Assembly: GCA_017395685.1 (NCBI GenBank)
Contig: JAFQOD010000023.1
Span: forward strand, 1-64,000
DNA: 64,000 nt
Reading direction: 5' to 3'
DNA from: Clostridia bacterium
GTDB taxonomy: Bacteria > Bacillota > Clostridia > Christensenellales > Aristaeellaceae
Each line of letters begins with the position of its first letter. Positions within the stretch are counted from its first letter, which is position 1. A program made the translations under genes and the position numbers. The notes beneath the pieces were generated by a model that did no database searches, had not been told where the DNA came from, and was given only the letters and a program-made list of their open reading frames with translations. Of the stretch, positions 24,296-34,096 are shown one piece after another.

Positions 24296-25345
24296 TCAAT
24301 TCAGCACCGCCGAGGGCATGCCTACCCATCGCACCGATTGCACATGCAATTGGGAAAGAGCGGCATTCATTCGGGGCGTGGGCAGCACGCACAGCATGGA
24401 TTCCATCACTTCCCGCATTTCGGAAAGCCGTGCTCCCTGCTTGGCCATCATCCGCAGATCCTCCAGCGCCTCTTCTTCATCATATTCCGGGCGGATGGCC
24501 CCGGAAAGGGCCCCCCGCATGGCCTGACAGGATGCCGTTTCCTCCGGCAGAATGCCGTTCATGCCCCCCAGCACCATTTCCTGGGTCAGATGAATTTCAA
24601 GATTTCCGCCCATCTTGGAAAGGGAGGAAAGCAGGAATTCCGGATCAGCCAGGCCGGGATGCAGCAGCAGAATAGCCCCCTGCCCATCCTGGGTATAATC
24701 AAAGGCTGACTTCAGATACCGGTGGATATAGGTTTCATCCCCCGGTTGATACAATTTCAAATGCCGCAGCCGTTCCACAAAATGCTCCATCGGCGCCGCA
24801 GAATGCAGAAAGCCGGATAGATACAGCAGACTATGGAGAGTAGCATCGAAATGGAAGATGTGTTCCCGCATCTTTACATAATTTTCTGACAGCATTACCT
24901 GGGTCAGCGGCAGCAGGATTTCCTCTTCAAGATGGAGAACCGCCGTTTCATCATCAGCAATCTCCAGATAGCACCAGAGACGGAAGATCAGCGCCTCCGC
25001 AGCAGAAATTTCTTCCCAATCGGTAAGCATGGTTTTTCCGCCCTGCATCAGCATACGCTTGACCAATTCATCCTCTCGCTGGGAAAGGAAGCAGGCTTCT
25101 CTGGGCAGGGCCTTCTGCACATAAGTCTGCAGCGGTTCCAATCCAGGGTAGGGCAGGCGGCTTTCCTGGGCATAAAAAGAGGCATGATAAAGCGCTTTGG
25201 CCTCATCTTCATACAGATCGCCAAAGATTCCTTTATGGGGGCAACGGGTAAGCCGCTCCTGGCAAGCTTCCAATTGCCTTTCCCGGAGCACGCTCATGGT
25301 TTTATCGCACCATCGCTCCACAGGGGCTGTGCTTGTCCTCAGCAA
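24296..25345 (-). CDS. Hypothetical helical protein
   Basis: I do not recognise this protein of about 349 residues. It is soluble, strongly helical, without signal peptide or membrane segment. No ATG fits the ribosome site; a TTG at 25345 lies nine bases after AAGGAG and is the likely start, while the open frame begins at another TTG at 25372. The middle section contains FHFDATLHSLLYLSGFLHSAAPMEHFVERLRHL and the end VLPTPRMNAALSQLHV. It opens a leftward operon with rluA-like and HAD genes, and has a good promoter with an inverted repeat between -35 and -10. Confidence 0.65.
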   Translation of the reverse strand: MLRTSTAPVERWCDKTMSVLRERQLEACQERLTRCPHKGIFGDLYEDEAKALYHASFYAQESRLPYPGLEPLQTYVQKALPREACFLSQREDELVKRMLMQGGKTMLTDWEEISAAEALIFRLWCYLEIADDETAVLHLEEEILLPLTQVMLSENYVKMREHIFHFDATLHSLLYLSGFLHSAAPMEHFVERLRHLKLYQPGDETYIHRYLKSAFDYTQDGQGAILLLHPGLADPEFLLSSLSKMGGNLEIHLTQEMVLGGMNGILPEETASCQAMRGALSGAIRPEYDEEEALEDLRMMAKQGARLSEMREVMESMLCVLPTPRMNAALSQLHVQSVRWVGMPSAVLN

Positions 25346-25434
25346 ATCTGCATCACTCCTTTTTTCACACAAGCAGCCATTCTGTGCGTTTTTTCATCCC
25401 CATCCGGCATGATTCCACACAGGCTTCAGAATAG

Positions 25435-25462
25435 ATTATACAGGCATTCAATGCCCTGTCAA
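25435..25462 (-). promoter_or_regulatory. Promoter of the hypothetical-rluA-HAD operon with internal operator-like repeat
   Basis: On the complement: TTGACA (25462-25457), 16-base spacer, TATAAT (25440-25435). The spacer contains the inverted repeat GGCATT-C-AATGCC (25443-25455), placed where a repressor would block polymerase. Confidence 0.7.
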
Positions 25463-25485
25463 GCCCTTTTGAATGGAATACCATT

Positions 25486-27459
25486 TCATCCGTTTTGGGC
25501 CATGTGAATTAATTCCGCTTCAGTAATCACCGGAATGCCCAGATCCTGGGCTTTTTTCAGCTTGCTTCCCGCATTTTCGCCGGCCACCACATAATTGGTC
25601 TTTTTGCTAACGCTGCCGCTGGCGGTGCCGCCATTTTCCCGAATGAAGCTTTCCGCTGCCTGGCGGGAGAAGGTAGGCAGGGTGCCCGTTACCACCATAA
25701 TCAGGCCCTGCAGGGCGCCGCCCTCAATCTTTCCTTCCGTCTTCGGGGTGACCCCTGCCTGCAAAAGCCCCTGGATCATCTTTTGATTTTCCGGCCAGGA
25801 GAAGAAATCCGTTACGCTCTGGGCCACAATCTCCCCGATTTCATCAATGGCAAGCAGTTGCTCCACTGTGGCGGACTGCACCTTTTCCAAACTGCCAAAG
25901 GCAGCGGCCAGATCCCGGGCGGTGCGCTTGCCGATATTGGGAATACCAATCGCCAGCAGAAACCGGGAAAGGGAACAGGATTTGCTCTCGTTCAATGCAT
26001 CCATCAGATTCTGGGCCCGCTTATCCTGGAATCCATCCAATTGCTGCACCTGATCGATGGTGAGATTATACAGATCCGCCGGGGATCGTACCCCCAGTTT
26101 GTCATAGAATAAATCCGCCGTTTTTTCGGAAAAACCGCCGATATCCATGGCATCCCGGGAGGCAAAATGCTTGAGCCTGGCCACCGCCTGAGGCCTGCAG
26201 GTATCCCGATTCAGGCAGAAAAGATGGGCTCCCCGCTCGGTCAGTTCCCCGCCGCAGGCAGGGCATTTTTCCGGGGGCAGAATGGGATCGCCCCCCTTTC
26301 CATCTTCTACGCAGCCCATGATCTCCGGGATGACATCATTGGATCTGCGGATCCATACCGTGCAGCCCATGGTCAGCTTTTTCCGCTGAATATCCCCGAA
26401 ATTATTGAGGGTAGCCTTTTTTACCGTGACACCGGCAAAATCCACAGGGGTTACATGGGCCAGCGGTGTCAGCTTTCCGGTGCGGCCCAATTCCCAGGTG
26501 ACGTTTTCCAGGGTTGATGTATTTTCTTCTGCTGCAAATTTATAGGCAACTGCCCAGCGAGGGAATTTATCGGTATATCCCATGGCCTCCCGGGTGCGCT
26601 GGTCCATCACCTTGATCACGGCACCGTCAATCAGATAATCCAGCTGGCTGCGCTTTTCTTCAATGGCCCGGATCAGGCGGATCGCCTCTTCCCTGCTTCC
26701 GGCGATTTCAAAATAGGGGCTGACGGGAAATCCCTGTTCCTTCAGAAAGGCAACCATCCCCTTCTGATCGGTGTAAGGAGGATTCTCGATGGTGCCGATC
26801 TGATAAAAGAAAGCAGAAAGATTGCGGGATGCAGTCACCGCAGGATCCAGATTGCGCAGGGCGCCGGCTGCGGCGTTGCGGGCATTCTTCAAGGGCTCCT
26901 CTGCTGTCTGATTATATTTTTCCAAGGCGCTGAGCCGCATGATGCATTCGCCCTGCACCTCAAGCTCTCCCTTCCACGGAATGGAGAGGGGCACATCCTT
27001 AACAGTACGGGCCTGGGGCAAAATCGCTTCCCCTACCTCGCCGTTTCCGCGGGTGGCAGCCTCCACCAGGATGCCGTTTTCGTAAGTCAGATTGAGGGTC
27101 AGCCCGTCAAATTTATATTCCACCCCAAAGGCCAGCGGGGGCAAGCCTTCCTCCTGGCTCCGCAGCTTTTCGCACCGATCCACCCAGGCGGAAAATTCCT
27201 CTTCGCTCTGGGCCTTATCCATGCTCCACAGCCGGGTGATATGCTGATGCTGGCGGAAAGCGGAAAGGGGCGCGCCGCCCACTCTGGTAGAAGGGGAATC
27301 GGGCAAAACAACGCCCGTTTCTTTTTCCATGGTCAGCAGCCGATTATACAATTGATCCCACTGGGCATCCGATATGACAGGATTATCCAGCACATAATAG
27401 GCATGGGCAGTATAATTCAGATAATCCACCAGGGTGCGCATATCCATCTGCTGATCCAT
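25486..27459 (-). CDS. ligA: NAD-dependent DNA ligase
   Basis: The protein (657 residues from the ATG at 27459, AGAAGGGA upstream) is the replicative ligase that seals nicks using NAD. The adenylated lysine is Lys116 in VEYKFDG. Domains follow in order: Ia and adenylation domain (1-315), OB fold, zinc finger (CPACGGEL with later CLNRDTC), helix-hairpin-helix repeats (DIGGFSEKTADLFYD, GIPNIGKRTARDLA) and a C-terminal BRCT domain (about 580-657). Length is standard. It follows pcrA by 69 bases, the same order as in Bacillus (yerC, pcrA, ligA). Confidence 0.97.
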   Translation of the reverse strand: MDQQMDMRTLVDYLNYTAHAYYVLDNPVISDAQWDQLYNRLLTMEKETGVVLPDSPSTRVGGAPLSAFRQHQHITRLWSMDKAQSEEEFSAWVDRCEKLRSQEEGLPPLAFGVEYKFDGLTLNLTYENGILVEAATRGNGEVGEAILPQARTVKDVPLSIPWKGELEVQGECIMRLSALEKYNQTAEEPLKNARNAAAGALRNLDPAVTASRNLSAFFYQIGTIENPPYTDQKGMVAFLKEQGFPVSPYFEIAGSREEAIRLIRAIEEKRSQLDYLIDGAVIKVMDQRTREAMGYTDKFPRWAVAYKFAAEENTSTLENVTWELGRTGKLTPLAHVTPVDFAGVTVKKATLNNFGDIQRKKLTMGCTVWIRRSNDVIPEIMGCVEDGKGGDPILPPEKCPACGGELTERGAHLFCLNRDTCRPQAVARLKHFASRDAMDIGGFSEKTADLFYDKLGVRSPADLYNLTIDQVQQLDGFQDKRAQNLMDALNESKSCSLSRFLLAIGIPNIGKRTARDLAAAFGSLEKVQSATVEQLLAIDEIGEIVAQSVTDFFSWPENQKMIQGLLQAGVTPKTEGKIEGGALQGLIMVVTGTLPTFSRQAAESFIRENGGTASGSVSKKTNYVVAGENAGSKLKKAQDLGIPVITEAELIHMAQNG

Positions 27460-27489
27460 GGCATGATCCCTTCTTTTCACTGAAATGAT

Positions 27490-27520
27490 GAACGCGCCCC
27501 CGCAAGAAAGGGGGGCGTTC
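27490..27520. repeat. GC-rich hairpin between pcrA and ligA
   Basis: GAACGC-GCCCCC pairs with GGGGGGCGTTC with one bulged base. It lies nine bases past the pcrA stop in the leftward transcript. No T-tract follows, so it may modulate or process the pcrA-ligA message without ending it. Confidence 0.5.
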
Positions 27521-27528
27521 AGAAAAAG

Positions 27529-29808
27529 TTAATCTTCGATTTTGACAATCGGGGCAATGGACAAGGAAAGCTCCTTGGTGCCGTAGGCAATAAAGGTGAT
27601 GGTCACCCGGGTGTCAGCGCCGCTGCCCTTCACTTCCTGCACCGTGCCTTCCCCGAATTTCCGATGTCTGACCCGATCCCCTGCCTTATACAGGGCGCTG
27701 ACCGGGCTGGAAACGCTTCTGGCGGCAGAGGGTACCACAAAGCCCTTCTGCACACCGGGAATATTCAGTGCGGAAGGCCCGCCAGTGGCGGACATGCCAG
27801 GAGCGCCGAAGCTGAGATTGCGGGGCCGGTCACGCCGGGAAATCATCCCCGGGCGATCCGGTTCCGGCCTAAGGCCGCGCTGGGCGGCCACAGCCCATTC
27901 ATCCAGGATCAGACGATCCGGGATTTCCTTGATAAAGGGAGAGGGCGGGTTATGGGTAATCTGATTAAAGAGCATACGCCGGCGTGCAAAGGAAAGATAC
28001 AGCCGCTTTCTGGCCCGGGTAATCCCCACATAGCAAAGGCGGCGTTCCTCTTCCATCCGCTTTTCTTCCATGGCAGTACGCATGGAAGGAAAAACCCCTT
28101 CTTCCATTCCCGCCAGGAATACCGCTTCGTATTCCAGGCCCTTGGCGCTGTGCAGCGTCATCAGCGTCACATACTGGGGCGCATCCTCCTGCCGATCCAG
28201 ATCGGTGACAAGGGATACATTTTCCAGGAAAGCTTCCAGGGATTTATCCTGGGATTGGGCCTCAAATTCCCGGGCGGCGCCGGCAAATTCCATCAGGTTT
28301 TCCAGCCGGGTGCGGGCTTCTTCATTGCCCTCGATTTCGAACTGTGCCTTCAGGCCCGTTTCCGTCAGCATTTTTTCCACAAATTCGGAAAGGGGCAGCA
28401 TATCCTTATAGGCCGTAAGTTTCATCAACAGCAGGGCAAACTCAGCAATGCACTTTCTGGGGCGGGAGGAAAGGCTTTCCGGCGGATCATTGATCACAGA
28501 ATAGAGGGGCAATCCCTCCTCCCGGGCATATTCCTGCAGCAGGGATACGGTGGAATCCCCGATGGAGCGCTTGGGAGTATTGATGATACGCACCAGGGAT
28601 ACATCATCGGCAGGATTGACAATCAATCGCAGATAGGCCAGTGCATCTCTTACTTCCTTGCGGTCATAGAAGCGGGTGCCCCCAAATACCTTATAGGGAA
28701 TACCGGCCCGCATGAACATTTCTTCAATCACACGGCTCTGGGCATGCATGCGGTAGAGCACAGCCATCTGGGAAAAGGGAATGCTCATCTTCTGCATTTT
28801 CCTGATTTGCTCGCAGATCCAGGCAGCCTCTTCCCGTTCATCCCCGGCGCTGTAGAGGCGGATTTTTTCGCCTTCCCCTTCATCGGTCCACAGCATTTTC
28901 TCCTTGCGGCCCCGGTTATGGGCAATCACCTGATTGGCGGCATCCAGGATATTGGAAGTGGAGCGGTAATTCTGCTCCAGTTTGATAACCTTGGCGTCAG
29001 GGAAATCCTTTTCAAAATCCAGGATATTGCGGATGTCCGCCCCGCGCCAGCCATAGATGGATTGGTCATCATCCCCAACGACGCAGAGATTGCGGCTTTC
29101 TTCCGTGATCAGACGGATGAATTCATACTGGGCGGCATTGGTATCCTGATATTCATCCACATGCACATACTGAAAGCGCTGGCGATAATAATCCAACACA
29201 GGAGGATGCTCCACAAACAACTGCAGGGTACGCAAAAGCAGATCGTCAAAATCCAGGGCGTTGGCAGCCCGGAGACGACCTTCATAATAATTGAAAATAT
29301 CATGGATCTGCTGGCTCTGGTAATCCCTGGGGGATTCCTGGAACCATTCATCCGGGGTAAGCATCCTGTTCTTCGCATCAGAAATTTTGCTGCGGATTTC
29401 CCGGACGGGGATTTTGCTTTCATCCAGGCTCAGCACCTTGATGGCGTCCTTGATAATGCGGTTCTGGTCATCCTCATCATAAATGGTAAAGGACCGTTGA
29501 TACCCAAGCTTTTCGATATCTTTCCTCAGGATCCGGACACATACGGAGTGGAAAGTGCCCAGCCACATCTCCCCTGCATCTGCGCCAACCAGTTTTTCCA
29601 CTCTTTCCCGCATTTCACGGGCCGCTTTGTTGGTAAATGTCAGGGCCAGAACACGCCAGGGCTGCACACCATGGGCCATTAAATTGGCGATACGATAGGT
29701 TAAAGTGCGGGTTTTGCCGCTGCCCGCCCCAGCCAGAATCAGCACCGGGCCTTCTAAGGTTTCTGCGGCCAGGCGCTGCATGGGATTCAGTGCCGTTAAA
29801 TCCATCAT
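27529..29808 (-). CDS. pcrA: ATP-dependent 3'-5' DNA helicase PcrA (UvrD family)
   Basis: The 759-residue SF1A helicase has Q motif (LNPMQRLAAE), Walker A (AGAGSGKT), motif II (VDEYQDTN), motif III (VVGDDDQSIYGWRGAD), motif V (LMTLHSAKGLEYEAVFLAGMEEGVFP) and motif VI (VGITRARKRLYLS). A C-terminal Tudor-like segment (DRVRHRKFGEGTV) matches the RNA polymerase-binding end of PcrA. It works in repair, replication restart and transcription-linked processes. Its ATG overlaps the yerC stop by four bases. Confidence 0.96.
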   Translation of the reverse strand: MMDLTALNPMQRLAAETLEGPVLILAGAGSGKTRTLTYRIANLMAHGVQPWRVLALTFTNKAAREMRERVEKLVGADAGEMWLGTFHSVCVRILRKDIEKLGYQRSFTIYDEDDQNRIIKDAIKVLSLDESKIPVREIRSKISDAKNRMLTPDEWFQESPRDYQSQQIHDIFNYYEGRLRAANALDFDDLLLRTLQLFVEHPPVLDYYRQRFQYVHVDEYQDTNAAQYEFIRLITEESRNLCVVGDDDQSIYGWRGADIRNILDFEKDFPDAKVIKLEQNYRSTSNILDAANQVIAHNRGRKEKMLWTDEGEGEKIRLYSAGDEREEAAWICEQIRKMQKMSIPFSQMAVLYRMHAQSRVIEEMFMRAGIPYKVFGGTRFYDRKEVRDALAYLRLIVNPADDVSLVRIINTPKRSIGDSTVSLLQEYAREEGLPLYSVINDPPESLSSRPRKCIAEFALLLMKLTAYKDMLPLSEFVEKMLTETGLKAQFEIEGNEEARTRLENLMEFAGAAREFEAQSQDKSLEAFLENVSLVTDLDRQEDAPQYVTLMTLHSAKGLEYEAVFLAGMEEGVFPSMRTAMEEKRMEEERRLCYVGITRARKRLYLSFARRRMLFNQITHNPPSPFIKEIPDRLILDEWAVAAQRGLRPEPDRPGMISRRDRPRNLSFGAPGMSATGGPSALNIPGVQKGFVVPSAARSVSSPVSALYKAGDRVRHRKFGEGTVQEVKGSGADTRVTITFIAYGTKELSLSIAPIVKIED

Positions 29809-30104
29809 TCTTCCTCTTCTTTTTGGAGACGCATCCGTTCAATCGCCAGCTGATATCCTTCGGAGCCATAAACCAGGCTGCGGTTCACGCGGCTGATGGT
29901 AGCCGTGCTGGCACGGGTGATTTCACCGATCTGGGCATAGGTCATCCCCTGCTCCAGATACATGGCCACTTCAAAACGCTGCACCATGCTGTTAATCTCC
30001 TGAATGGTGCAAAGGTCATCAAAAAAGCGCTGCAGTTCATCCTTTGTTTTCAGCGTTAAAATGGCATCCAGCAGACGGGTTGTATCATCGTGTTTCACGT
30101 GCAT
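29805..30104 (-). CDS. yerC: YerC/YecD-type TrpR-like regulator
   Basis: The 99-residue protein is a TrpR-superfamily helix-turn-helix protein. The reader helix region is MTYAQIGEITRASTATISRVNRSL (residues about 55-78), preceded by the conserved FFDDLCTIQEINSMVQRFEVA block. Family members have no proven ligand. It precedes pcrA-ligA as in Bacillus and is translationally coupled to pcrA. An extended -10 (TGGTATACT on the complement, near 30135) lies upstream but without a clear -35. Confidence 0.93.
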   Translation of the reverse strand: MHVKHDDTTRLLDAILTLKTKDELQRFFDDLCTIQEINSMVQRFEVAMYLEQGMTYAQIGEITRASTATISRVNRSLVYGSEGYQLAIERMRLQKEEEE

Positions 30105-30170
30105 CCCCCTTTATTGCTTTTCCGCTTTAGTATACCATAAAATCATGCTGAAAGGAAGACTTCAGGAATA

Positions 30171-30207
30171 AAAAAAGCGCCCTTGGATGCAAAATTCCAA
30201 GGACACT
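30171..30207 (-). terminator. Terminator of the methyltransferase gene at 30225
   Basis: On the complement GTGTCCTTGGA pairs with TCCAAGGGCGC (one mismatch) around an eight-base loop, followed by a run of T (complement of 30171-30176). Confidence 0.85.
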
Positions 30208-30224
30208 TATCATCATTGACCCTG

Positions 30225-30773
30225 TCAGCAAGGCATCTGCCGCTTCTTCCAGCCGGAAATGGCCCCATAAAAACCGGATGTACGGAAGGTGACATCCTGG
30301 AAGCCCGCCTCCTGCATCAGCCGCATCAGCTCCCGGCGGCTTACTTCACTTTCCAGACGCATCTTGAAAATGGAGGCGGCCACCGTCATTTGCCCGCCCT
30401 CCTTCAATACGCGGAGGGCCTCATCAAAAATCCTTCGTGCATCCCCCCGGATAACAGAGGGCAGCATCACAATATCAAAGGTATCATTCCGCCAGGGGAT
30501 ATCCTCCAATCGGCCGGGCACAACATCCGCATCCCCAAGCCTTTCCCGGGCAATCCTGGCCTTATCCGGGGAATCGCACATGCCGCATACGGTGAGGCGA
30601 TATTTTTCACTCAGATGCTGAAGCAATGCCCCTTCCCCGCAGGCCATATCCAGGATTTTATCGTGTTCCTCTATGGCGGACCAGGCGGCGCAGGCGCGCA
30701 TCTGACCATTCATCCTCAGGGCGGCAGTTTTCAGCAATTCCAGCCGGCCAAGCGTTTGGGTTTTCGTCAGCAC
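30225..30773 (-). CDS. SAM-dependent methyltransferase
   Basis: From a GTG at 30773, with AAGGAG nine bases upstream, the product has 182 residues. It shows methyltransferase motif I (ILDMACGEGALLQHL), an acidic end of the second strand (VCGMCDSPDK) and a post-IV block (DIVMLPSVI, LRVLKEGGQMTVAASIF). The open frame extends to 30851, but the upstream part lacks a ribosome site. It resembles small class I enzymes of unknown substrate. It sits alone between terminators, 3' to an AT-rich tract (30774-30914) which probably holds its promoter. Confidence 0.8.
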   Translation of the reverse strand: MLTKTQTLGRLELLKTAALRMNGQMRACAAWSAIEEHDKILDMACGEGALLQHLSEKYRLTVCGMCDSPDKARIARERLGDADVVPGRLEDIPWRNDTFDIVMLPSVIRGDARRIFDEALRVLKEGGQMTVAASIFKMRLESEVSRRELMRLMQEAGFQDVTFRTSGFYGAISGWKKRQMPC

Positions 30774-30914
30774 GGTTACTCTCTCCTTAGTGCACAGGCA
30801 GTTTCTTTCCTGTGACATGGGAATTATAACACATTTTTGAAATAAATGCACCCCCTTTTGTAATATTTTTTTAATTTTTTAATATTTTTTTAAAATTTCA
30901 CTATGGATTCCAAT

Positions 30915-30949
30915 AAAAAACTTCCATGCAGAATCAATCCGCATGGAAG
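30915..30949 (-). terminator. Terminator of metK
   Basis: CTTCCATGC (30921-30929) pairs with GCATGGAAG (30941-30949). In the leftward transcript the stem is followed by a T run (complement of 30915-30920). The neighbouring bases 30860-30900 are almost pure A/T. Confidence 0.88.
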
Positions 30950-30962
30950 CCGAAAAATCATT

Positions 30963-32135
<1,173 letters not shown>

Positions 32136-32180
32136 TTTTGTCTCTCCTTTGGTAGAAATCCTGAACACCTTCCGTGCCGC

Positions 32181-32210
32181 AAAAAAAGCCGCCTGTTCCA
32201 GACAAGCGGC
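32181..32210 (-). terminator. Riboswitch-controlled terminator before metK
   Basis: On the complement GCCGCTTGT pairs with ACAGGCGGC (one mismatch), followed by seven T. It is the expression platform of the SAM-I riboswitch. Confidence 0.88.
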
Positions 32211-32231
32211 CCGAAAAAAACATCTTTCCTT

Positions 32232-32340
32232 TGCGCCTTATCTGCCAGCGCTCACTCGCGCTGCTGGAATTAGCACCTTGCGTATTACCGCCGGTTGCCG
32301 GGCTTCATCGGGCCAGTCCCTCAGCCGCTCTGGATAAGGT
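32232..32340 (-). promoter_or_regulatory. SAM-I (S-box) riboswitch
   Basis: The complement carries the S-box core: CTTATCCAGAG, GGCTGAGGGACTGGCCC, GATGAAGCCCGGCAACC, AAGGTGCTAATTCC and the closing GATAAGG. P1 forms between CCTTATCC (32339-32332) and GATAAGGC (32242-32235). With SAM bound, the downstream terminator forms and metK is off. Confidence 0.95.
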
Positions 32341-32356
32341 ATTCAGTTCGGGTAAT

Positions 32357-32385
32357 AGTATACACAGAATGTGGATTTCCGTCAA
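32357..32385 (-). promoter_or_regulatory. Promoter of metK
   Basis: On the complement: TTGACG (32385-32380), 17-base spacer, TATACT (32362-32357), just upstream of the riboswitch. Confidence 0.75.
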
Positions 32386-32414
32386 GAAAAATCAAAGATT
32401 TTTCCCTATATTTT

Positions 32415-33911
32415 TCATTCTTTTTCTGCCCAGGCCAGCGCAGCCTTAACCGCCCGCCTCCAGCCGGAAAGCAGATCATTTCTTTCTTTTTCATCCATCT
32501 TCGGTTCAAAAGAATCCATTACATGCCATCCCCTGGCCGTAGCGGAAAGATCGGGATAAATGCCCACTGCCAGCCCCGCCAGCAGCGCAGCCCCAAGGGC
32601 GGTGGTTTCCAGTACAGCAGGCCGCAGAACCGGCACATTCAGCATATCGCTCTGGAACTGCATCAGCAGCTGATTGGCGCTGGCGCCCCCATCCACCCGC
32701 AGGCCCTTGCACTGAATGCCGCAATCCTTTTCCATGGCGGCAAACAGATCCCGGGATTGATAGGCAATGGATTCCAGGGCGGCGCGCACGATATGGGGCC
32801 TGCCCGTGCCTCTGGTCATGCCCACCAGCGTTCCCCGGGCATACATATCCCAGTGGGGTGCGCCAAGGCCCGTAAAGGCAGGCACCAGATAGACGCCCCC
32901 GGTATTGGGCACGGATGCGGCCACCGCTTCACTTTCCGCAGCGGATGCAATCAACTTCATTTCATCCCGCAGCCACTGGATGGTGGCGCCGCCCATGAAT
33001 ACGCTGCCCTCAAAGGCATAGGTGGGCTTTCCATGCAGACGCCAGGCCATGGTAGTAAGCAGCCCGCTTTCAGAAAGGCGGAACTGATTCCCAGCATTCA
33101 TCAGCATAAAACAGCCGGTGCCGTAGGTATTCTTCACCATGCCCTCTTCAAAGCAGGCCTGGCCAAACAGCGCCGCATGCTGATCCCCCGCCAGGGCGGC
33201 CACCGGAACGGATTCACCGATAATATCCTTCCTCAGATTGCCGATCACCTGAGCAGTATCCACAACTTCAGGCAGCATTTCCCTTGGCACATCCAGAATT
33301 TCCAGCAATTCATCATCCCAATCCTGGGTATGCAGATTGAAAAGCATGGTGCGGGAGGCATTGGTGGCGTCCGTTACATGGGGATTTCCCTCCACCAGAT
33401 TCCAGGCCAGGAAGGAATCCACCGTGCCAAAGCACAATTCCCCTTTCCGGGCACGATCCCGCAGATTCAGTTCATCCAGCATCCATTTGATCTTGGTACC
33501 GGAAAAATAAGCGTCCGGAACCAAACCGGTCTTTGCCCGGATCAGATCGCTGTATCCCTTTTCCTTCAGTTTATCCACGATCCCGGCCGTACGGCGGCAT
33601 TGCCAGACGATGGCCCTGTGAACGGGCGCCCCGGTTTTTCTTTCCCAGATCAGCGCTGTTTCCCGCTGATTGGTAATGCCGATGGCAGCAATCTCTCCGG
33701 GATCAATATCCGCCTTACGCACGGCAGCCCGAAGGGCCTCAATCTGGGTGGAAAGAATATGGGCAGGATCATGCTCCACCCAGCCAGGCTGAGGATAATA
33801 CTGGGGGAATTCCTGGGCACAAGCCGCCACCATATGCCCCTCCAGGGTAAACACCACTGCCCTGGAACTGGTTGTGCCCTGATCCAGCGCCACAAGATAT
33901 CTTTTGTTCAT
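32415..33911 (-). CDS. glpK: Glycerol kinase
   Basis: The 498-residue FGGY kinase phosphorylates glycerol to glycerol-3-phosphate. It has the GlpK-specific opening YLVALDQGTTSSRAVVF, the NQRETALIWERKTG block, GDQHAALFGQACF, and the FGGY signature region GLRVDGGASANQLLMQFQSD. Length is exactly typical. GAGGAGG precedes the ATG. No glpF or glpD gene adjoins, so it is a single-gene unit with its own promoter at 33962-33990. Confidence 0.97.
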   Translation of the reverse strand: MNKRYLVALDQGTTSSRAVVFTLEGHMVAACAQEFPQYYPQPGWVEHDPAHILSTQIEALRAAVRKADIDPGEIAAIGITNQRETALIWERKTGAPVHRAIVWQCRRTAGIVDKLKEKGYSDLIRAKTGLVPDAYFSGTKIKWMLDELNLRDRARKGELCFGTVDSFLAWNLVEGNPHVTDATNASRTMLFNLHTQDWDDELLEILDVPREMLPEVVDTAQVIGNLRKDIIGESVPVAALAGDQHAALFGQACFEEGMVKNTYGTGCFMLMNAGNQFRLSESGLLTTMAWRLHGKPTYAFEGSVFMGGATIQWLRDEMKLIASAAESEAVAASVPNTGGVYLVPAFTGLGAPHWDMYARGTLVGMTRGTGRPHIVRAALESIAYQSRDLFAAMEKDCGIQCKGLRVDGGASANQLLMQFQSDMLNVPVLRPAVLETTALGAALLAGLAVGIYPDLSATARGWHVMDSFEPKMDEKERNDLLSGWRRAVKAALAWAEKE

Positions 33912-33961
33912 CTATTTATTTCCTCCTCAATCAGCAAATATCCAATTCTTTCTTTTTTCTT

Positions 33962-33990
33962 AGTCTATCAGTTTTTTCCTTTTCTTTCAA
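33962..33990 (-). promoter_or_regulatory. Probable promoter of glpK
   Basis: On the complement: TTGAAA (33990-33985), 17-base spacer, TAGACT (33967-33962). Confidence 0.55.
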
Positions 33991-34033
33991 GCATGATTTT
34001 CAGGGAAATGATTGTAAATTCTGTTTTCGCCAA

Positions 34034-34062
34034 TTGTCAATTCTTCAGCCCTCTTGTATAAT
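34034..34062 (+). promoter_or_regulatory. Promoter of the secreted-protein gene at 34097
   Basis: TTGTCA (34034-34039), 17-base spacer, TATAAT (34057-34062). Confidence 0.7.
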
Positions 34063-34096
34063 AAACAGGATAAATGATATGAAAGGCGTGCCGCTG

